Translations under genes and position numbers: made by a program
NCBI RefSeq assembly: GCF_008923245.1
Contig: NZ_WBOS01000005.1
Span: 236,630-300,629, forward strand
Reading direction: 5' to 3'
DNA: 64,000 bases
Origin: Cytobacillus depressus
GTDB taxonomy: Bacteria > Bacillota > Bacilli > Bacillales > Cytobacillaceae
In this document: piece by piece, positions 60,473 through 64,000 of the stretch
Layout of the letters: the number at the start of each line of letters is the position of its first letter
Position numbering within the stretch: the first letter of the stretch is position 1
Notes under the pieces: model-generated
Told to the model about the DNA's origin: nothing
The model's input: the letters and a program-made list of their open reading frames with translations, nothing else
Databases searched by the model: none

Positions 60473-61567
60473 ATGACAAACACAAAATCGTTATTTGAGA
60501 CCGTTACATTAGGGAATACAACATTAGATAATCGAGTAGGGGTTGCACCAATGACACGCATCAGCGCAACTTCTGAAGGATTAGTAACTGACCAAATGGT
60601 ATCGTACTACACATCTTTTGCTCAAGGCGGATTTGGGTTAATCATTGCAGAGGGAACTTACATTGATGACAAATATAGCCAAACATATTTTGATCAACCT
60701 GGTATCGCTTATAATGAACAAGCCCAAGCATGGAAGAAAATTGTAGAATCTGTTCATCAAGCGGGGGCGAAAATCTTTATGCAAATACAGCATTCGGGCT
60801 CCCTTTCCCAAGGAAACCGTTTTACTAAAGAGAAAATTGCTCCTTCTTCAATTCAACCGAAAGGGGAACAATTAGCATTTTATTTTGGGGAAGGTCCATA
60901 CCCAACTCCAAGAGAAGCAACAAAAGAAGAGATTACAGAAGTTGTAAACGGATTTGTAAATGCTGCTAAGCGAGCTCAATCAGTTGGATTTGATGGAATT
61001 GAAATTCATGGAGCCAATGGTTATTTACTGGATGAGTTCCTTACTGAATATACAAATCAGCGTACAGATGAATACGGTGGTTCGACAGAAAACCGGGTCC
61101 GTTTATTAGTGGAAGTGTCTAAAGCAATTAGGGAAGCAGTTGGAAAGGACTTTACCATTGGTATTCGGATTTCGCAAGCGAAAGTAAATGATTACACACA
61201 TAAGTGGGCAGGGAAAGAAAAAGATGCTGAAATCATCTTTGGTCAATTAGGGCAAGCCGGTCTTGACTTTATCCATGTTACGGAGCATGAGGCATGGAAG
61301 CCTGCATTCGATACAAGCGAAGCATCCCTTGCCTCCCTTGCCAAAAAATACGGAAGTATTCCCGTAATTGCCAACGGTCATTTAGAAGATCCGGAAAAAG
61401 CGAAAAAAATAATTGAGAATGGAGAAGCCGATGTAGTTACCTTAGGTAAAGGAGCCTTGGCTAACCATGATTGGGTGAACAAAGTCAAAAATGGAGAACC
61501 ATTAGCAGAGTTTAAACCAGAAGAAGTGTTAAGACCGAATGCAAAAATTAAGGAATTTGAAGTGTGA
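60473..61567 (+). CDS. Old yellow enzyme family NADH:flavin oxidoreductase
   Basis: A 364-residue TIM-barrel FMN ene-reductase. Typical: LFETVTLGNTTLDNRVGVAPMTRISATSEGLVTDQMVSYYTSFAQGGFGLIIAEGTYI, IFMQIQHSGSLS (His ligand region), GFDGIEIHGANGYLLDEFLTEYTNQRTDEYGGSTENRVRLLVEV, FTIGIRISQAK, and GEADVVTLGKGALANHDWVNKV. It reduces activated C=C or nitro compounds. GAAGGAG fits the ATG at 60473. A LysR gene is divergent. A bidirectional terminator follows at 61641. Confidence 0.92.
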   Translation: MTNTKSLFETVTLGNTTLDNRVGVAPMTRISATSEGLVTDQMVSYYTSFAQGGFGLIIAEGTYIDDKYSQTYFDQPGIAYNEQAQAWKKIVESVHQAGAKIFMQIQHSGSLSQGNRFTKEKIAPSSIQPKGEQLAFYFGEGPYPTPREATKEEITEVVNGFVNAAKRAQSVGFDGIEIHGANGYLLDEFLTEYTNQRTDEYGGSTENRVRLLVEVSKAIREAVGKDFTIGIRISQAKVNDYTHKWAGKEKDAEIIFGQLGQAGLDFIHVTEHEAWKPAFDTSEASLASLAKKYGSIPVIANGHLEDPEKAKKIIENGEADVVTLGKGALANHDWVNKVKNGEPLAEFKPEEVLRPNAKIKEFEV

Positions 61568-61640
61568 ATCTTCCCCATTAGGTGAAGAACTACGGGTACT
61601 TCAAATGGAGTTTCTATAGCTTATGTAAACACTGTCATTC

Positions 61641-61676
61641 AAAAAAACACGTCTATTTAAATAGACGTGTTTTTTT
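61641..61676. terminator. Perfect palindromic terminator ending OYE and tRNA array
   Basis: AAAAAAACACGTCTATTT (61641-61658) and its exact reverse complement (61659-61676). It works in both directions. Confidence 0.88.
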
Positions 61677-61689
61677 GATATCGGCATCG

Positions 61690-61744
61690 CTTTAAACTGC
61701 AAGCTTCCGTAATCTGCTACTGCGGAACAAAAAGTATATTATAG
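61690..61744 (-). repeat. tRNA-array element remnant 1 (downstream of tRNA-Ile)
   Basis: It contains the 20-mer GATTACGGAAGCTTGCAGTT (minus strand, 61695-61714), preceded by GTAGCA. The same 20-mer is in the Lys-linked element at 63604-63623, where it directly follows tRNA-derived GTAGAG. Confidence 0.6.
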
Positions 61745-61818
<74 letters not shown>

Positions 61819-61827
61819 ATATCAATT

Positions 61828-61901
61828 TGGAGCGGGTGAAGGGAATCGAACCCTCATCATCAGCTTGGAAGGCTGAGGTTTTACCACTAAACTACACCCG
61901 C
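61828..61901 (-). tRNA. tRNA-Gly(TCC)
   Basis: Acceptor GCGGGTG/CACCCGC, anticodon loop CTTCCAA, CCA encoded. Confidence 0.95.
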
Positions 61902-62016
61902 ACATGGAGTAAATTTTAATTGTGGTCATATATTGCTGCAAATCGCTTTGCGATTTGTCGCAAAACTTTAAAAAACCATTCAATGAAGCACAACTCCGCA
62001 GATGTTTTTTAAAGTT
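61902..62016 (-). repeat. tRNA-array element 2 (between tRNA-Gln and tRNA-Gly)
   Basis: It shares a TTGCGACAAATCGCA core and a GCGGAG..TTCATTGAATGG stretch with the Lys-linked element, and carries a perfect 13-bp inverted repeat AACTTTAAAAAAC/GTTTTTTAAAGTT (61964-62016). No tRNA 5' duplication was found at this copy. Confidence 0.5.
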
Positions 62017-62091
62017 TGGCTGGGCTAGCTGGATTCGAACCAACGCATGTCGCAGTCAAAGTGCGATGCCTTACCGCTTGGCTATAGCCCA
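62017..62091 (-). tRNA. tRNA-Gln(TTG)
   Basis: Acceptor TGGGCTA/TAGCCCA, anticodon loop CTTTGAC, CCA encoded. Confidence 0.95.
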
Positions 62092-62191
62092 TTGAAGTAA
62101 CCTCAAGAATTGTGTCGACATTACCATCATATCTACAATAAAAATTCAAGAGTTTATTAAATAATCGCAAACATCCCATTTTGAAATATTA

Positions 62192-62268
62192 TGGGGCGGC
62201 TGATGGGAATCGAACCCACGAATGTCGGAACCACAATCCGATGCGTTAACCACTTCGCCACAACCGCC
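62192..62268 (-). tRNA. tRNA-His(GTG)
   Basis: Anticodon loop TTGTGGT. The extra 5' G pairs with C73 (GGCGGTT/GCCGCC), CCA encoded. About 100 bp of AT-rich spacer separates it from tRNA-Gln. Confidence 0.95.
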
Positions 62269-62288
62269 ATAATTGAAAGGGATTATAA

Positions 62289-62364
62289 TGGTGGCTCAGG
62301 ACGGAATCGAACCGCCGACACAAGGATTTTCAGTCCTTTGCTCTACCGACTGAGCTACTGAGCC
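62289..62364 (-). tRNA. tRNA-Phe(GAA)
   Basis: Acceptor GGCTCAG/CTGAGCC, anticodon loop CTGAAAA, CCA encoded. Its first 26 nt are repeated upstream at 62493-62518. Confidence 0.95.
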
Positions 62365-62518
62365 GAATGTAATATTCATTTCTAAACTATGATTACGTTA
62401 AGAACCTTTGTTCCAAAGTCCTTCGGTCTTTGTCACAGATTAAATAATTTTCTATTCAGGGCTGTTTTGCTCCGTGGGCAAATTTTTTAATCTGCTCTAC
62501 CGACTGAGCTACTGAGCC
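62365..62518 (-). repeat. tRNA-array element 3 with duplicated tRNA-Phe 5' end
   Basis: A 128-bp element (62365-62492) is followed, in plus coordinates, by an exact 26-bp copy (62493-62518) of the first 26 nt of tRNA-Phe (62339-62364). The element aligns over about 85 bp at roughly 75% with the Lys-linked element: TTTGTC.CAGATTA, CTATTC..GG..GT..TGCTCCG, TAATC. Confidence 0.75.
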
Positions 62519-62564
62519 ACACAACTTATTTATATCAACAGTAGTGAACCTACTGGAAGAAATA

Positions 62565-62641
62565 TGGCGGTCCGGACGGGACTCGAACCCGCGACCTCCT
62601 GCGTGACAGGCAGGCATTCTAACCAACTGAACTACCGGACC
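62565..62641 (-). tRNA. tRNA-Asp(GTC)
   Basis: Acceptor GGTCCGG/CCGGACC, anticodon loop CTGTCAC, CCA encoded. Confidence 0.95.
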
Positions 62642-62645
62642 AAAA

Positions 62646-62719
62646 TTGCGGGGACAGGATTTGAACCTGCGACCTTCGGATTATGAGCCCGACGAGCTAC
62701 CGAACTGCTCCACCCCGCG
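62646..62719 (-). tRNA. Initiator tRNA-fMet(CAT) with altered anticodon stem
   Basis: C1 faces A72 and the body matches B. subtilis initiator tRNA, anticodon loop CTCATAA. The anticodon stem is TCGGG/TCCGA, so the third of the three hallmark G-C pairs is a G.U. The T-stem also closes with G.U (GCAGG/CCTGT). CCA is not encoded. Its 5' end is duplicated at 62846-62862. Confidence 0.9.
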
Positions 62720-62862
62720 ACAGTATTATTTAGGAAGTTACTGCATGTTACTATCATGCGTAAGACCGCCCCGATTTCAGGTTGTCTATTCAAGCAGCAG
62801 CTCAATCGGTGCGCTGAAGAAATTTCTTCGAAGCGTATTCGATCGTGCTCCACCCCGCGACA
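62720..62862 (-). repeat. tRNA-array element 4 with duplicated tRNA-fMet 5' end
   Basis: TGCTCCACCCCGCGACA occurs at 62706-62722 (in tRNA-fMet, its first 14 nt plus 3 upstream) and again at 62846-62862, 140 bp apart. The sequence between shares only short blocks (CTATTC, TATTCGA) with the Phe and Lys elements. Confidence 0.65.
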
Positions 62863-62877
62863 ATAGTATTTAAAATA

Positions 62878-62953
62878 TGGTGGAGCCTAGCGGGATCGAA
62901 CCGCTGACCTCCTGCGTGCAAGGCAGGCGCTCTCCCAGCTGAGCTAAGGCCCC
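62878..62953 (-). tRNA. tRNA-Ala(TGC)
   Basis: Acceptor GGGGCCT/AGGCTCC (one G.U), anticodon loop CTTGCAC, CCA encoded. Confidence 0.95.
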
Positions 62954-62962
62954 AAAGAAAAA

Positions 62963-63039
62963 TGGTCGGGAAGACAGGATTCGAACCTGCGACCCCTTGG
63001 TCCCAAACCAAGTGCTCTACCAAGCTGAGCTACTTCCCG
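62963..63039 (-). tRNA. tRNA-Pro(TGG)
   Basis: Acceptor CGGGAAG/CTTCCCG, anticodon loop TTTGGGA, CCA encoded. Confidence 0.95.
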
Positions 63040-63045
63040 AAAAAA

Positions 63046-63122
<77 letters not shown>

Positions 63123-63142
63123 ATTTTCTATAAAAAACTAAA

Positions 63143-63231
63143 TGGTGCCGAGGACCGGAATCGAACCGGTACGGTAGTCACCTACCGCAGGATTTTAAGT
63201 CCTGTGCGTCTGCCAGTTCCGCCACCCCGGC
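63143..63231 (-). tRNA. tRNA-Leu(TAA)
   Basis: Long variable arm, acceptor GCCGGGG/CCTCGGC, anticodon loop CTTAAAA, CCA encoded. Confidence 0.95.
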
Positions 63232-63236
63232 ATATA

Positions 63237-63311
63237 TGGAGCGGAAGACGGGATTCGAACCCGCGACCCCCACCTTGGCAAGGTGGTGTTCTACCACTGA
63301 ACTACTTCCGC
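63237..63311 (-). tRNA. tRNA-Gly(GCC)
   Basis: Acceptor GCGGAAG/CTTCCGC, anticodon loop TTGCCAA, CCA encoded. Confidence 0.95.
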
Positions 63312-63324
63312 TAATCTTACATAA

Positions 63325-63406
63325 TGCGGGTGAAGGGAGTCGAACCCCCACGCCTCGCGGCGCCAGATCCTAAGTCTGGTGCGTCTGCCAATTCCGCCAC
63401 ACCCGC
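63325..63406 (-). tRNA. tRNA-Leu(TAG)
   Basis: Long variable arm, acceptor GCGGGTG/CACCCGC, anticodon loop CTTAGGA. CCA is not encoded. Confidence 0.95.
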
Positions 63407-63415
63407 ATATTAAAA

Positions 63416-63491
63416 TGGTGAGCCATGAAGGACTCGAACCTTCGACCCTCTGATTAAAAGTCAGATGCTCTACCAACTGAGCTAATGGCTC
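63416..63491 (-). tRNA. tRNA-Lys(TTT)
   Basis: Acceptor GAGCCAT/ATGGCTC, anticodon loop CTTTTAA, CCA encoded. Its first 24 nt are repeated upstream at 63624-63647. Confidence 0.95.
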
Positions 63492-63647
63492 GTTATGAAA
63501 AATTACTTATTGAAGTTCAGTTTGCCGTTGAAACTGTGCTTCAAATTCCTGCGTGATTTGTCGCAGATTACTACAGCTTACTATTCGAGGATGTAATGCT
63601 CCGAACTGCAAGCTTCCGTAATCCTCTACCAACTGAGCTAATGGCTC
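63492..63647 (-). repeat. tRNA-array element 5 with duplicated tRNA-Lys 5' end
   Basis: A 132-bp element (63492-63623) is followed by an exact 24-bp copy (63624-63647) of the 5' end of tRNA-Lys (63468-63491). On the minus strand it opens with GATTACGGAAGCTTGCAGTT and contains an open frame reading NLRQITQEFEAQFQRQTELQ before a stop. It aligns with the Phe-linked element. Confidence 0.78.
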
Positions 63648-63659
63648 CAATAAAAAATA

Positions 63660-63732
63660 CCGGCGAGGGAACTTGAATCTCCAACTACTGATTACAGAAT
63701 ACAAGTCAAGTGCTCTACGAGCTACACCGGCA
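63660..63732 (-). pseudogene. Decayed tRNA-Thr(TGT)
   Basis: The sequence retains GCCGGTGTAGCTC at the 5' end, ACTTGT and TAATCAGT of a Thr anticodon arm, and TTCAAGT of the T-loop. The D-loop has lost about six bases and six bases (ATTCTG) interrupt the anticodon loop. The 3' acceptor strand pairs poorly. Position between Val and Lys is where tRNA-Thr stands in B. subtilis trnB. Confidence 0.75.
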
Positions 63733-63741
63733 AAATAATAA

Positions 63742-63814
63742 TGGAGGATGACGGGATCGAACCGCCGACCCTCTGCTTGTAAGGCAGATGCTCTCCCAGC
63801 TGAGCTAATCCTCC
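63742..63814 (-). tRNA. tRNA-Val(TAC)
   Basis: Acceptor GGAGGAT/ATCCTCC, anticodon loop CTTACAA. CCA is not encoded. Confidence 0.95.
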
Positions 63815-63880
63815 GATGTACAGGATGTACGAGTGCATACGTTACGACAGGACGTCGCGTATTTAGTATGCCATATCATA

Positions 63881-63955
63881 TGGTGACCCATACGGGATTC
63901 GAACCCGTGTTACCGCCGTGAAAGGGCGGTGTCTTAACCGCTTGACCAATGGGCC
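63881..63955 (-). tRNA. tRNA-Glu(TTC)
   Basis: Acceptor GGCCCAT/ATGGGTC (one G.U), anticodon loop CTTTCAC, CCA encoded. First gene of the array in this window. Confidence 0.95.
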
Positions 63956-63972
63956 AACTATAAAATTAAGGC

Positions 63973-63995
63973 AAAAAAATAGCCCTAATAGGGCT
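63973..63995 (-). terminator. Terminator upstream of the tRNA array (end of a preceding transcript)
   Basis: AGCCC/GGGCT hairpin (63981-63995) followed on the minus strand by seven T. The transcript it ends, perhaps an rRNA operon, is outside the window. Confidence 0.6.
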
Positions 63996-64000
63996 TTGCC

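Noticed and set aside
63956..64000. 5S rRNA next to the tRNA array
   Set aside because: Only a terminator-like hairpin is visible; no rRNA sequence lies within the window.

Overview
The window comes from a low-GC, Gram-positive endospore-former-type bacterium of the Bacillaceae (Bacillus in the broad sense). The basis is AGGAGG-type ribosome binding sites, frequent TTG and GTG starts, BcrC, YwbE and OpuA homologues, CadCA, paired ECF sigma/anti-sigma genes, and a long tRNA array in the same order as the rRNA-linked trnB array of B. subtilis. The species cannot be named from sequence alone.

Layout. 1-3.9 kb: an aldehyde dehydrogenase fragment and a class III aminotransferase (minus), then a two-gene ABC exporter (plus). 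4-10.2 kb, mostly minus: a cation efflux (CDF) protein, two SEDS proteins (RodA-like and FtsW-like), BcrC, an XRE-DUF1232 regulator and TatC. 10.6-15.8 kb: complete urease operon ureABCEFGD. 15.9-23 kb: small hypothetical proteins, two DUF421 proteins, YwbE, a coupled SDR / QueA-like / VOC operon, a secreted TolB-like propeller protein, a frameshifted lipoprotein and a cupin. 23-27 kb: two ECF sigma/anti-sigma operons separated by a 20-bp tandem repeat. 27-32.6 kb: a YecD-like hydrolase, HU, a 77-residue orphan gene behind a cyclic-di-GMP riboswitch, an MFS transporter with allantoinase, and a lone VWA-like domain. 32.8-45 kb: OpuA-type osmoprotectant ABC system, CadCA, DedA, an S66 peptidase, AraC/GyrI, a thioesterase, and AzlCD with a divergent MocR regulator. 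45-61.6 kb: two luciferase-like flavoproteins with an ArsR regulator, a nitrilase, YfmQ-like, a second MocR, a PheC-like binding protein, MFS/LysR, an amidohydrolase, nitronate monooxygenase with MarR, cytidine deaminase, and LysR with an old-yellow-enzyme. 61.7-64 kb: 16 tRNA genes plus one decayed tRNA, all on the minus strand.

How genes work together. Urease and allantoinase fit purine/urea nitrogen use. OpuA handles osmotic stress; CadCA and the CDF protein handle metals. Many transporters and enzymes sit beside their own regulator (CadC, MocR, ArsR, MarR, LysR), and candidate operators are visible at several of them.

Most interesting: (1) a cyclic-di-GMP-I riboswitch at 28917-29010, with promoter, competing antiterminator and terminator, in front of one unknown 77-residue gene; (2) a family of roughly 130-bp elements inside the tRNA array, three of them flanked by duplicated 5' ends of the neighbouring tRNA; (3) a dispersed structured repeat whose inner helix differs between copies but still pairs, and which lies against gene 3' ends and inside the urease operon.
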